Shown here: one piece after another, positions 1-8,481 of the stretch
How the letters are laid out: every line of letters starts with the position of its first letter
Numbering within the stretch: the stretch's first letter is position 1
NCBI RefSeq assembly: GCF_021646545.1
Contig: NZ_JAKIRP010000012.1
Coordinates: 124,001 to 188,000, forward strand
Source of the DNA: Chitinophaga filiformis
GTDB lineage: Bacteria; Bacteroidota; Bacteroidia; Chitinophagales; Chitinophagaceae
DNA length: 64,000 bases
Direction: 5' to 3'
Translations under genes and position numbers: made by a program
Notes under the pieces: model-generated
What the model saw: the letters and a program-made list of their open reading frames with translations, nothing else
Databases searched by the model: none
Told to the model about the DNA's origin: nothing

Positions 1-255
1 CCCTGCCAGTTTCGCAGTACGCGCCCACTGACGGGCATCCAGCTGACTCGGATTGAACACTTTCGGATCTTCATCCCCATGTCCCCATTCATTGTCAGTA
101 AAGGTATTCGGGCCCAGGTGGATGAACATGTAGTATTCCATGTCCTGCCAGGCTAACTGGGCTTTTGAGGGCAGTGCACCATAAGGGGCAATTTCCTGCG
201 CATGAGCAGTGGCCAGGGTACTGCAAAGCCCCGCCATTAATAGAAATTTTCTCAT
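1..255 (-). CDS. alpha-L-fucosidase (GH29), N-terminal fragment
   Basis: The gene runs off the left edge; only its first 85 codons are present. It starts with a short hydrophobic signal peptide (MRKFLLMAGLCSTLATAHAQ), predicting export. The mature start contains AWQDMEYYMFIHLGPNTF and a following NEWGHGDED stretch, which is the typical N-terminal region of bacterial GH29 alpha-L-fucosidases (the FIH(L/W)G block lines the active site). The enzyme would hydrolyse terminal alpha-L-fucose from glycans in the periplasm. Its neighbour on the other side of a 570-bp gap is a GH109 enzyme, which fits glycoprotein sugar release. Catalytic residues lie outside the window, so activity cannot be judged. 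Confidence 0.85.
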   Translation of the reverse strand, partial: MRKFLLMAGLCSTLATAHAQEIAPYGALPSKAQLAWQDMEYYMFIHLGPNTFTDNEWGHGDEDPKVFNPSQLDARQWARTAKLAG

Positions 256-824
256 CTATGATGTTTGTCTTTCGTGGAACCGGAATTGCTCCCGGCGCAA
301 TCAGTAGTAATAGACCTGTTTTGTTTATTCCGATACATGCTGTATCTGAGTATACATCTAAAAATAATGCTTAATAAGGCGTTAAGTATACAACAGGAGA
401 AAATTGATGTAGGGAAAGCTAAAATACAGGAGAACCGGTTTAGCGCGCTTCCCTAAAACTTTTATCGGATGTTCCATATCTTCCCGGTACCAATCCGGTA
501 CCAATCCGGTACCAATCCGGTACCAATGGCCTCATCTTATGTTCATCCTACGTTTTAAACGTAAGATGAACATAAGATGAGGCCATTGGTACCGGATTGG
601 TACCGAATACATACTATATTGATACCCCATCGCGTGCGCATCGTTTTATCCTGATAACACGGTACATGGCAGGTGCACCGCGGCTCTGCACACACAATGT
701 GCCTCCAGCCGGAAACTATTTTACAAGGGCTATAGCAACTATAACACATTTTCTATACTTTTAGACATCAACTACATACACCAGCAGTCTCGATCTTTTA
801 GCAAGGGCTAAAACCAAACAACGC
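256..824. other. divergent intergenic region with a large repeat hairpin
   Basis: This 569-base gap separates the divergent GH29 and GH109 genes, so promoters for both must lie here. I see no convincing coding sequence. Its main content is the 11-nt repeat hairpin at 485-605; the flanks (256-484 and 606-824) show no motif I recognise. Confidence 0.7.
485..605. repeat. 11-nt tandem repeats forming a long hairpin
   Basis: Four tandem copies of CGGTACCAATC start at 485, 496, 507 and 518 (last copy 10 nt). They are followed by TCATCTTATGT (532-542) and TCATCCTACGT (543-553), a TTTAAA centre, then ACGTAAGATGA (559-569), ACATAAGATGA (570-580), GGCC and two copies of ATTGGTACCG(G) (585-605). Positions 507-605 are a near-perfect palindrome centred on T556, with 49-nt arms and one mismatched pair. 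Every arm segment except GGCC has an 11-nt period. There are no spacers, so this is not a CRISPR array, and no adjacent transposase is present. A related design with a different sequence occurs at 20107-20169. Confidence 0.95.
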
Positions 825-2219
825 ATGAAAAAGCAGCACTTTCACAGGAGAAACTTTCTCAAAACCACTGTGGCAGCAGGTGTAGGATTGACCCTTCTCA
901 ACACGCCCGCCCGCCTCTTTGCAAACACCAAAAAAGAAAAAGTAAGACTAGGATTGATCGGAGTAGGCGCCCGCGGACAAGGGCACCTGGAACTATGCCT
1001 TCACCGCGAGGATGTAGACGTTATTGCCATCTGCGACCCTGATACCCAATGGGCTATCCCTAAGTCGCGCGAGTTGATCTCGAAAGCCTACGGCGGTAAG
1101 AAAAAAGTGGCCGAATACAGCAACGGCCCTGAAGATTTTTACAACATGCTGAAACGCGATGATATCGATGGAGTGATCATCGCTACTCCCTGGGAGTGGC
1201 ATACCATACAGGCTGTCGCTGCCATGAAAGCGGGTAAAACACCAGCAGTGGAGGTATGCGGCGCCTCCGACATCCAGGAGTGCTGGAACCTGGTTGATAC
1301 AAGTGAAGACACCGGCGTTCCGTTGTTTGGCATGGAGAACGTATGCTACCGCCGGGATGTGATGGCTGTATTGAACATGGTACGGCAAGGTCTTTTCGGC
1401 GAACTGACACATCTCCAGGGCGGTTACCAGCATGACCTGCGCAAGGTAAAATTCAACAACGGTAAACAGTTGTATGGCGGCGGCGTTGAATTTGGCGAGA
1501 AAGCAATGTCAGAAGCCAAATGGCGTACGAATCATAGTGTACACCGCAATGGTGACCTGTACCCGACGCATGGCCTCGGCCCTGTTGCCAATATGATCAA
1601 TATTAACCGGGGCAACCGCCTGCTGTCGCTCACTTCTGTAGCCACTAAACCAAGGGGCTTACACAAGTACATCGTGGATAATGGCGGTGAAAACCATCCG
1701 AATGCTAAAGTAGAATTTAAGCTGGGCGATATTGTCACCACATTGATCCGCACCAATAACGGCGAGACCATCATGTTATCACACGATACCAACTCTCCGC
1801 GCCCCTACTCGCTCAACTTCCGCGTACAGGGCACTAATGGCCTGTGGATGGACGATTTCGATTCGATCTATGTAGAAGGAAAAAGCCCTTATGATGAATG
1901 GGAGAAAGCAGGCACAGAGAAAGATGCCGGTAGTTATATGGCAAGGTATGATCATCCTTTATGGAAGCGTTACACCAGCAGCGCTGCCGGTGCAGGCCAT
2001 GGCGGCATGGACTGGTATGTGATCAATTCCTTTGTGGAAAGTATCAAACGGGGCGCACCTTATGCCCTGGATGTATATGATCTGGCTACCTGGTATGCCA
2101 TCACACCACTGAGCGAACAATCAGTGGCCGAAGGTGGGAATGTGCAGTACATCCCGGATTTCACACGAGGAAGATGGATGAACAGAAAACCGATCTTTGC
2201 ACTGGACGACCAGTACTAA
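825..2219 (+). CDS. GH109 alpha-N-acetylgalactosaminidase (Gfo/Idh/MocA fold)
   Basis: This 464-residue protein begins with a twin-arginine signal (HRRNFLK at 7-13 then a hydrophobic stretch), so it is predicted to be exported folded, with its NAD cofactor. A Rossmann glycine motif GVGARGQG lies near 46-53. The region around residues 240-255 contains WRTNHSVHRNGDLYPTHGLG, typical of the GH109 family, which hydrolyses terminal alpha-GalNAc through an NAD-dependent redox mechanism. The length fits the family (about 440-470). A generic Gfo/Idh/MocA oxidoreductase is the alternative, but the GH109-like middle region and the fucosidase next door favour a glycosidase. A strong terminator follows the stop codon directly. 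Confidence 0.85.
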   Translation: MKKQHFHRRNFLKTTVAAGVGLTLLNTPARLFANTKKEKVRLGLIGVGARGQGHLELCLHREDVDVIAICDPDTQWAIPKSRELISKAYGGKKKVAEYSNGPEDFYNMLKRDDIDGVIIATPWEWHTIQAVAAMKAGKTPAVEVCGASDIQECWNLVDTSEDTGVPLFGMENVCYRRDVMAVLNMVRQGLFGELTHLQGGYQHDLRKVKFNNGKQLYGGGVEFGEKAMSEAKWRTNHSVHRNGDLYPTHGLGPVANMININRGNRLLSLTSVATKPRGLHKYIVDNGGENHPNAKVEFKLGDIVTTLIRTNNGETIMLSHDTNSPRPYSLNFRVQGTNGLWMDDFDSIYVEGKSPYDEWEKAGTEKDAGSYMARYDHPLWKRYTSSAAGAGHGGMDWYVINSFVESIKRGAPYALDVYDLATWYAITPLSEQSVAEGGNVQYIPDFTRGRWMNRKPIFALDDQY

Positions 2220-2224
2220 AAATA

Positions 2225-2256
2225 AAAAAGCCTTCCGTTGCAACGGAAGGCTTTTT
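2225..2256. terminator. bidirectional rho-independent terminator
   Basis: A perfect 16-bp inverted repeat (AAAAAGCCTTCCGTTG and its complement) with T-runs on both strands sits between the convergent GH109 and MFS genes and can stop transcription from both sides. Confidence 0.9.
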
Positions 2257-2272
2257 CTATCATAAAGTACGA

Positions 2273-3601
2273 TTATCTCTTACCTACTTTATGCCCTGCT
2301 ATGGCATAGTACAGGATGTAAATGTAGCAAGGCACCATACAGTACAGGAAGGCATGTCTGAAATCCATGGTGTCTGAATACAGGAAGCCAAACAGCCCCT
2401 CTTTGTTATAAAGACCACCGTATATCAGCGGCAGCACGCCACCACCTACAATACCCATTACCAGGAAAGCAGAACCGATCTTGGTGAAAGCGCCCAGCTT
2501 ATCGATGGCCAGGGGCCAGATAGCAGGCCACATCAGGGCATTGGCCAATCCAAGTAAGGCGATGAATGTAACCGAGGTAAACCCTGTGGTCATGAAAGCA
2601 CATACAGTAAATATGATGCCGAGGATAGCGGAGATGCGTAAGCTCATATCCTGCGAAAGATATTTCGGAATAGCGATGATGCCGACAATGTATCCCACCA
2701 ACATCGCCAGCAGCGTGAATGTAGTGAAGTACTTGGTTTTATCAAGGCTCATACCCAGGGCGGAACCATAAGTACCGATCACGTCTCCGGCCATTACTTC
2801 TACCCCTACATATGCGAAGATACACAGCGTACCCAGCAACAGGTAAGGATATTGGAAAACGCTTGTTCTGTTATCTGCAACCGATTTACCGGCTCCATCA
2901 GATGAACCATTCTTATCTGTTTCAATCTCTGGCAGGGAAGAACGGCTGATGACTACCGCCAGTAAAACCAGTATAATGGCCATAACGATATATGGCACGA
3001 TCACGCGGGAAGCCAGACTATCCAGTAAAGCGGCTTTCTCTACAGGATCAGTAGCTGCCACGATCTTTGCCTCCAGTTCTGTAGCATTTTTCAGTACGAT
3101 GGAAGCGAGGATCAGCGGACTGGCAGCACCTGCTATTTTGTTACAGATACCCATGATGCTGATACGTTTAGCAGCACTCTCTATGGGACCAATGATGCTT
3201 ACATATGGGTTGGAAGCTGTCTGTAATAAGGAAAGTCCTGCGCCCTGTACGAACAGACCGGTCAGGAACAGGCCGAAGCTGCGTGCATTGGCAGCAGGGA
3301 TGAAGATAAGGGAGCCGGCAGCCATTACTACAAGGCTGAGGGCCATGCCGTTCTTAAAGCCCGTCTTTTTAATGATAAAAGAAGAAGGCACTGACAGGAA
3401 GAAGTAAGCCAGATAGAACGCGAACGTTACCAGCAGCGCTTCTGAGATATTAAGCTCACATGCAATGCGCAGGAAAGGTATCAGTGTTCCGTTCACCCAC
3501 GTTACAAACCCCATAATGAAATAAAGAATCCCCAGAATACTGAGTGCCTGCACATAGCCGGCCCGTTTGGGCGGCGCAAGCGTCGTTGCGGTGTTAGCCA
3601 T
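2273..3601 (-). CDS. FHS-family sugar:H+ symporter (GluP/NagP-like MFS)
   Basis: A 442-residue inner-membrane protein with about 12 predicted helices. The N-terminal half has the FHS signatures YFIMGFVTWVNGTLIPFL and GAGLSLLQTASNPYV seen in glucose/galactose (GluP), fucose (FucP) and N-acetylglucosamine (NagP) permeases. It should import a monosaccharide with protons. The substrate cannot be read from sequence; the surrounding fucosidase, GalNAc-ase and GlcNAc-asparaginase suggest an amino sugar or fucose. It is divergent from a second FHS transporter across a 329-bp regulatory region. Central residues 230-240 form a hydrophilic SSDGAGKS loop between the two halves. Confidence 0.85.
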   Translation of the reverse strand: MANTATTLAPPKRAGYVQALSILGILYFIMGFVTWVNGTLIPFLRIACELNISEALLVTFAFYLAYFFLSVPSSFIIKKTGFKNGMALSLVVMAAGSLIFIPAANARSFGLFLTGLFVQGAGLSLLQTASNPYVSIIGPIESAAKRISIMGICNKIAGAASPLILASIVLKNATELEAKIVAATDPVEKAALLDSLASRVIVPYIVMAIILVLLAVVISRSSLPEIETDKNGSSDGAGKSVADNRTSVFQYPYLLLGTLCIFAYVGVEVMAGDVIGTYGSALGMSLDKTKYFTTFTLLAMLVGYIVGIIAIPKYLSQDMSLRISAILGIIFTVCAFMTTGFTSVTFIALLGLANALMWPAIWPLAIDKLGAFTKIGSAFLVMGIVGGGVLPLIYGGLYNKEGLFGFLYSDTMDFRHAFLYCMVPCYIYILYYAIAGHKVGKR

Positions 3602-3930
3602 TACTTCCTGTTTATAAATTTTAATGATTTTGATTGATCTTTGCGAACTTAGTTAACTATTTCTGCATTTCATAGGAATTTGCAACCAAATCAGCTTTTT
3701 TAATAGATTTAAGTTAAATTCCCATCTTAATTAGCTCAAAAAGTACGCTTTTTTATTCTCAATCCGGAATTTTAATCAGTCTATGTCCAATTTAAATAGA
3801 AATTTTATAACATATTAGCTAAAACGTTTTTGCCTCAGGAAAATAGGCACATTTATTTTGAAAATTTAGGAATTCTCGGAAAATAATTTATACATTTATC
3901 GCGCAAAAATTACAGTAATTTAACACGTTT
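3602..3930. promoter_or_regulatory. AT-rich divergent promoter region of two sugar transporters
   Basis: This 329-bp AT-rich stretch lies between two divergent transporter genes and contains no credible ORF. It must hold promoters for both. A perfect palindrome AAAACGTTTT is present at 3821-3830. I could not place a clean -33/-7 pair for either gene. Confidence 0.6.
3821..3830. promoter_or_regulatory. candidate LacI-type operator (AAAACGTTTT)
   Basis: A perfect 10-bp palindrome with a central CG, the shape of many LacI-family sugar repressor sites, about 100 bp upstream of the FHS/ROK operon. No LacI-family gene is in the window, so any regulator would act in trans. A chance palindrome is possible. 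Confidence 0.35.
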
Positions 3931-5601
3931 ATGGCTCAACAAACAAAGCAAAGTACACATCCATCTTTCTTTGTACTGATACTTGTATTTTTTTTCTGGG
4001 GATTTGTTGCTGCATCAAACAGCATATTCATTCCCTTCTGTAAGGCCCACTTTCATCTGGGACAACTGGAATCGCAATTGATAGATTTCTCGTTCTACGG
4101 CGCTTACTTTATCGGCTCGTTACTGTTGTATCTCTTTTCAGCAATACGGGGCGTAGATATTCTAAACAAGATCGGCTACCAGAAAGGGATCATTTATGGC
4201 CTACTTATTTCCGTAGTAGGTGCGGTAGCGCTGATCGCTGCTGTGAACATCGGTAATAAAATGGCTGATGCCACTATGGCCTTTTATCTTATTCTCGGTG
4301 CGTTCTTTATTGTTGCCTTGGGCTTTTCTCTGCAGCAGACTGCTGCGAATCCCTTTGCCATCTTATTAGGCGATCCTGCAAAAGGTACTCACCGTCTGAA
4401 CCTGGCCGGAGGTATTAACTCTTTCGGTACCACCATCGGACCATTAGTGGTGAGCATCCTGCTCTTTGGTTCCGCTAAAGATGCCTCCGTTTCTGCAGAT
4501 ACTGACATCAGCAAAATCAATACGCTGTACGTTCTGTTGATCGTATTGTTCCTGGTAGCTGCTGCTATCTTCTGGTTCTCCAAAATGCCGAAAGGTACTT
4601 CTGACGAACCGTTTGAACAGTCTCCACGTGCAAGTAAATCACTGGGAGGTATCACCGCTATGTTCATTCTGATCATGGTCGGTATCGTACTGAATGCGAT
4701 CAAGACTTCCATCGGATTTTCCGAAACGGCTGATCTGGGATTACCTTTCTTTGTCGTTGGTATCGTAGGTATCCTTGGTATTCTTTATTACTCCCTCAGT
4801 AAAGCCCGTCAGGACGGTCATGGCTGGGGAGCAATGAGATATCCTCAGTTGATCATGGGTATGATCGGCATCTTCGTATATGTTGGCGTAGAAGTAACTA
4901 TTGCCAGCAACATGGGCGCCCTGCTTAAACATCCGGGCTTCCTGACACCGGAAGGCCTGTCAGAGTCCCAGATCGACCCTTATGTATCCCTTTTCTGGGG
5001 TAGTATGATGGTGGGCCGCTGGACTGGCGCCATCACCGTATTCAATCTTTCCAAAACTGCCCGTCAGATACTTTCCGTATTCGTACCGTTTATTGCTTAC
5101 GGCGTCGTGCTGGGTGCAAACCATCTGAAGGGTACAGATGTTAGTGTATTGTTTCCGTACGCCTGGGTGCTGGTTGTTCAGATCATTGGTTTCTTTGCCG
5201 GTCAGGAAAAGCCTGCGAAAACCCTCATGATATTTGCACTGCTTGGTATTCTGGCCATGGTAATAGGTCTTTGCACTAACGGTTCAGTATCCATCTTCGC
5301 TTTCATCAGCGGTGGTTTGTTCTGTTCCGTAATGTGGTCATGCATTTTCGCACTGTCTATTGCAGGTCTTGGTAAATACACCAGCCAGGGTTCCTCTTTC
5401 CTTGTATTGATGATCCTGGGAGGTTCACTGATCCCTCCGGTTCAGGGTGGTCTGGCAGACATTCCTTCAATAGGTATTCATTATTCTTACATTGTAGCTG
5501 TGATATGCTTCGCATACCTGGCTTTCTTTGCATTCAGAGTTAAAAACATATTAAAATCACAGGGAATAGATTATGAGTCAGCAATTAGCGGTGGGCATTG
5601 A
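3931..5601 (+). CDS. FHS-family sugar transporter, long form (about 14 helices)
   Basis: A 556-residue membrane protein, about 120 residues longer than its divergent paralogue. The N-terminal half has FFFWGFVAASNSIFIPF and GFSLQQTAANPFAILLGDP, matching the FHS group of the major facilitator superfamily. The extra length is explained by two more hydrophobic segments in the central region (about residues 236-255 and 270-290), where 12-helix members have a cytoplasmic loop. It should import a sugar that is phosphorylated by the ROK kinase encoded next: the two genes overlap by 29 bp, so translation is likely coupled. The substrate is unknown; GlcNAc or a related sugar is the contextual guess. 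Confidence 0.82.
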   Translation: MAQQTKQSTHPSFFVLILVFFFWGFVAASNSIFIPFCKAHFHLGQLESQLIDFSFYGAYFIGSLLLYLFSAIRGVDILNKIGYQKGIIYGLLISVVGAVALIAAVNIGNKMADATMAFYLILGAFFIVALGFSLQQTAANPFAILLGDPAKGTHRLNLAGGINSFGTTIGPLVVSILLFGSAKDASVSADTDISKINTLYVLLIVLFLVAAAIFWFSKMPKGTSDEPFEQSPRASKSLGGITAMFILIMVGIVLNAIKTSIGFSETADLGLPFFVVGIVGILGILYYSLSKARQDGHGWGAMRYPQLIMGMIGIFVYVGVEVTIASNMGALLKHPGFLTPEGLSESQIDPYVSLFWGSMMVGRWTGAITVFNLSKTARQILSVFVPFIAYGVVLGANHLKGTDVSVLFPYAWVLVVQIIGFFAGQEKPAKTLMIFALLGILAMVIGLCTNGSVSIFAFISGGLFCSVMWSCIFALSIAGLGKYTSQGSSFLVLMILGGSLIPPVQGGLADIPSIGIHYSYIVAVICFAYLAFFAFRVKNILKSQGIDYESAISGGH

Positions 5602-6538
5602 TATTGGCGGAACCAATACAAAGTTTGGCATAGTAGATCGCAGAGGTAATATTCTGTGTGATGGCCGTATGCTTACAAATCAACACGAAGACGTTCATGG
5701 CTTCCTGGATGAGCTGCATGAGCATCTCTCCGTACTGATAGCACAGGTTGGTGGTATCGAAAACATCAGAGGTATCGGTGTAGGTGCACCAAACGGTAAC
5801 TTTTATACAGGGAACATCGAGTATGCTCCTAACCTTCGCTGGAAAGGCGTAGTTCCTTTGGCTAAACTGCTGGGTGAGAAATTCGGCGTACCGGCTATCC
5901 TTACCAACGACGCCAACGCAGCTGCACTGGGTGAATTCCAGTATGGCGCAGCAAGAAGCATGAGAGACTTTATCGTTATTACCCTGGGTACAGGTGTAGG
6001 TAGCGGTATCGTTGCCAATGGCCAGCTGATTTATGGTCATGATGGTTTTGCCGGCGAGCTGGGTCACTGTATCGTGATACCAGGCGGCAGATATCACCCT
6101 GGTACCGGTGCTCACGGTTCCCTGGAAGCATATGCTTCCGCTACCGGTGTAACCAATACAGCACTGGAATTCCTGGCTAACCGTCCGGAAACCAAAAGCA
6201 TTCTGCGCGAACATCCAAAAGAAGAGATCAACTCCAAGATCATATATGAAGCAGCTATGAAGGGCGACCCACTGGCTGTGGAAGTATACCAGTTCACCGG
6301 TAAAATACTGGGTGAAGCCTTAGCTAACTTCGTGATGTTCTCCAGCCCTGAAGCCATCGTTCTTTTCGGTGGTCTGACAAAGGCAGGCGACATGATCATG
6401 AAACCCGTACGTGAGCACATGGAGAAAAACCTGCTGCCTATCTTCCAGAACAAGGTTAAGCTGGTGTTCTCCGAGCTGAAAGAAAGTGATGCAGCGATAT
6501 TAGGCGCCAGCGCACTAGCCTGGGAAATGAAAGATTAA
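5573..6538 (+). CDS. ROK-family sugar kinase lacking the zinc-cysteine motif
   Basis: This 321-residue protein has the ROK ATP-binding start GIDIGGTNTKFG (8-19), a catalytic-region TNDANAAALGE and a second phosphate motif TLGTGVGSG. It should phosphorylate glucose, GlcNAc or another hexose taken up by the upstream transporter, whose 3' end it overlaps by 29 bp. GELGH (about 161-165) is kept, but the usual CxCGxxGC zinc site is replaced by HPGTGAHGSLE, so all three cysteines are absent. The frame is otherwise intact and of normal length, which suggests a zinc-free subfamily rather than decay. The gene for glycosylasparaginase follows 38 bp downstream in the same operon. Confidence 0.88.
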   Translation: MSQQLAVGIDIGGTNTKFGIVDRRGNILCDGRMLTNQHEDVHGFLDELHEHLSVLIAQVGGIENIRGIGVGAPNGNFYTGNIEYAPNLRWKGVVPLAKLLGEKFGVPAILTNDANAAALGEFQYGAARSMRDFIVITLGTGVGSGIVANGQLIYGHDGFAGELGHCIVIPGGRYHPGTGAHGSLEAYASATGVTNTALEFLANRPETKSILREHPKEEINSKIIYEAAMKGDPLAVEVYQFTGKILGEALANFVMFSSPEAIVLFGGLTKAGDMIMKPVREHMEKNLLPIFQNKVKLVFSELKESDAAILGASALAWEMKD

Positions 6539-6576
6539 ACTTTCGGCCGGACATCCGGTATCATAAATAAAGCATT

Positions 6577-7629
6577 ATGCAAGATCGCAGACATTTTCTG
6601 AAAGCAGCGGCACTAAGTGCCGCTGCTTTATCTTTAGATGGCATTACATCTAAACCGGCACACGCAGCGCCTTTTGTGAAAGGAACAAAGGCAAAACCCA
6701 TTGTCGTATCTACCTGGGACTTTGGCCGTGCAGCCAATGAAGCGGCCTGGGATGTACTGAAAACCGGCGGCCGTGCCCTCGACGCAGTGGAAGCCGGCGT
6801 AAAAGTACCGGAAGCAGACCCTAACAATCATACCGTTGGTTACAGCGGATATCCCGACCGTGATGGCCGTGTTACCCTGGATGCCTGCATTATGGATGAA
6901 CTGGGCAACTGTGGCTCTGTAGCCGCCCTGGAACACATTGTACACGCCATTTCCGTAGCACGTGCTGTGATGGAAAAAACACCTCACGTGATGCTCGTAG
7001 GCGATGGTGCTCTCCAGTTTGCACTGGCCAACGGATTTAAAAAAGAGAACCTGCTTACACCTGAATCAGAGAAGGCATGGCGTGAATGGCTGAAAAAGTC
7101 CGAATACAAGCCTATTATGAACATAGAGAACACTTCCTATGGTCCGGAGAAAGAATCGGCTTTTAACCCGCTAAAACTGCCGGGAAACGTATATAACCAT
7201 GATACTATCGGTATGATCGCCATGGATGCCAACGGCAACCTCTCCGGCGCCTGCACCACCAGTGGTATGGCTTATAAACTGCATGGCCGCGTAGGCGACT
7301 CCCCTATCATAGGCGCCGGCCTGTACGTGGACAACGAAGTAGGTGCTGCCACCTCCACCGGCGTAGGTGAAGAAGTGATCCGCGTAGTTGGCAGCTTCCT
7401 CGTAGTAGAACTGATGCGCCAGGGATATTCTCCTGAAGCGGCATGCAAAGAGGCAGTAACTCGTATCGTAAAGAAGAATAAACAAAGAGCCCAGGGCTTA
7501 CAGGTAGGTTTCCTTGCTATCAATAAAAAAGGTCAGCATGGCGCATATTGCCTGCAGAAAGGATTTAACTATGCTGTAAAGTCTGAAAAGGAAAATAACA
7601 TCCTGATAGACGGCAAGCACTATTTCTGA
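6577..7629 (+). CDS. N4-(beta-N-acetylglucosaminyl)-L-asparaginase (glycosylasparaginase)
   Basis: A 350-residue N-terminal-nucleophile hydrolase that cleaves the GlcNAc-asparagine bond left after N-glycoproteins are degraded. The precursor carries an RRHFLKAAALSAAALS Tat-like signal, so it should act in the periplasm. The autoproteolysis motif HDTIGM is intact with Thr210 as the predicted nucleophile exposed after cleavage, and SPIIGAGLYVDNEVGAATSTG near 285-305 lines the substrate site. Length fits the family. It lies 38 bp after the ROK kinase and 8 bp before cutC, clearly one operon, and supports amino-sugar release from glyco-asparagine as the pathway. Confidence 0.93.
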   Translation: MQDRRHFLKAAALSAAALSLDGITSKPAHAAPFVKGTKAKPIVVSTWDFGRAANEAAWDVLKTGGRALDAVEAGVKVPEADPNNHTVGYSGYPDRDGRVTLDACIMDELGNCGSVAALEHIVHAISVARAVMEKTPHVMLVGDGALQFALANGFKKENLLTPESEKAWREWLKKSEYKPIMNIENTSYGPEKESAFNPLKLPGNVYNHDTIGMIAMDANGNLSGACTTSGMAYKLHGRVGDSPIIGAGLYVDNEVGAATSTGVGEEVIRVVGSFLVVELMRQGYSPEAACKEAVTRIVKKNKQRAQGLQVGFLAINKKGQHGAYCLQKGFNYAVKSEKENNILIDGKHYF

Positions 7630-7637
7630 TAAAAAGA

Positions 7638-8399
7638 ATGGACAAGAAGATCACGCTTGAAATCTGTGCTGCGTCCGTAGCTTCCTGCATTGCAGCTGAA
7701 GAAGGAGGCGCACAGCGAATAGAATTATGCGATAACCTGCTGGAAGGCGGCACCACTCCCAGCTACGCTACTATTGCAGTGGCGCGTGAAAAGGTGAATA
7801 TCGACCTCTATCCTATCATTCGCCCCCGTGGTGGCGACTTTTTGTATGACGACATGGAATTTACCGTCATGCAGAAAGACATCAAACTGTGCAAAACACT
7901 GGGATGTAATGGTGTGGTGATCGGCCTGTTAACTGCAGATGGTAAAGTGGATGTAGCCCGTACAAAAGAGCTTGTGAAACTGGCCTGGCCAATGGGCGTT
8001 ACCTTCCACCGCGCCTTCGACATGACGGAAGATCCGCTGCAGGCAATGGAAGATATCATCGAAACCGGCTGTGAACGTATCCTGACCTCCGGCCAAAGGA
8101 ACACCGCTACCGAGGGTATCCCTTTACTGAAAACATTGGTAGAAAAAGCAGCAGGACGCATTGCCATTATGGTAGGTTCAGGCGTACGCGCCCACAACAT
8201 TGCCGAACTGGTAAAAGAGACCGGCGCTGCCGAATTTCACACCACTGCCAAAGCTTATGAGGAAAGCGGTATGCAGTACCGTAACCCTAACGTGAGTATG
8301 GGCGGTATTCCAGGTGTACCTGAATATGGTATTTCCAAAACACAGGTAAGTGAGGTAAAGAAGATACTGGCGCAGGCAAAGGAAGCTGCAGGTATTTAA
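7638..8399 (+). CDS. cutC: CutC family protein
   Basis: A 253-residue TIM-barrel protein with CutC hallmarks: LEICAASVASCIAAEEGGAQRIELC at the start, PIIRPRGGDF near 55-65, GVTFHRAFD near 118 and a C-terminal region containing EFHTTA. The family was named for copper homeostasis in E. coli, but its biochemical role is disputed. Here it is the last gene of the transporter-kinase-glycosylasparaginase operon, 8 bp after its neighbour, with a terminator right behind it. That context points to a role in glycan catabolism rather than copper handling; this is inference. Confidence 0.9.
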   Translation: MDKKITLEICAASVASCIAAEEGGAQRIELCDNLLEGGTTPSYATIAVAREKVNIDLYPIIRPRGGDFLYDDMEFTVMQKDIKLCKTLGCNGVVIGLLTADGKVDVARTKELVKLAWPMGVTFHRAFDMTEDPLQAMEDIIETGCERILTSGQRNTATEGIPLLKTLVEKAAGRIAIMVGSGVRAHNIAELVKETGAAEFHTTAKAYEESGMQYRNPNVSMGGIPGVPEYGISKTQVSEVKKILAQAKEAAGI

Positions 8400-8424
8400 A
8401 CCGTCAACAAACTTAATCATACTG

Positions 8425-8458
8425 AAAAGGGCGTCCGCTAATGCGAACGCCCTTTTTT
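8425..8458 (+). terminator. rho-independent terminator of the sugar operon
   Basis: Stem AAGGGCGT/ACGCCCTT with an inner CGC/GCG extension, followed by a T6 run, just after cutC. The A-run on the other side may also serve the converging susD. Confidence 0.85.
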
Positions 8459-8481
8459 CGGTTTAGATTTGCTGAATATTA

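Noticed and set aside
485-605. CRISPR-like repeat array
   Set aside because: Units are contiguous with no spacers, only 11 nt long, and no cas genes are present.
5585-6214. 209-residue minus-strand ORF
   Set aside because: A shadow of the ROK kinase gene with no protein family features.
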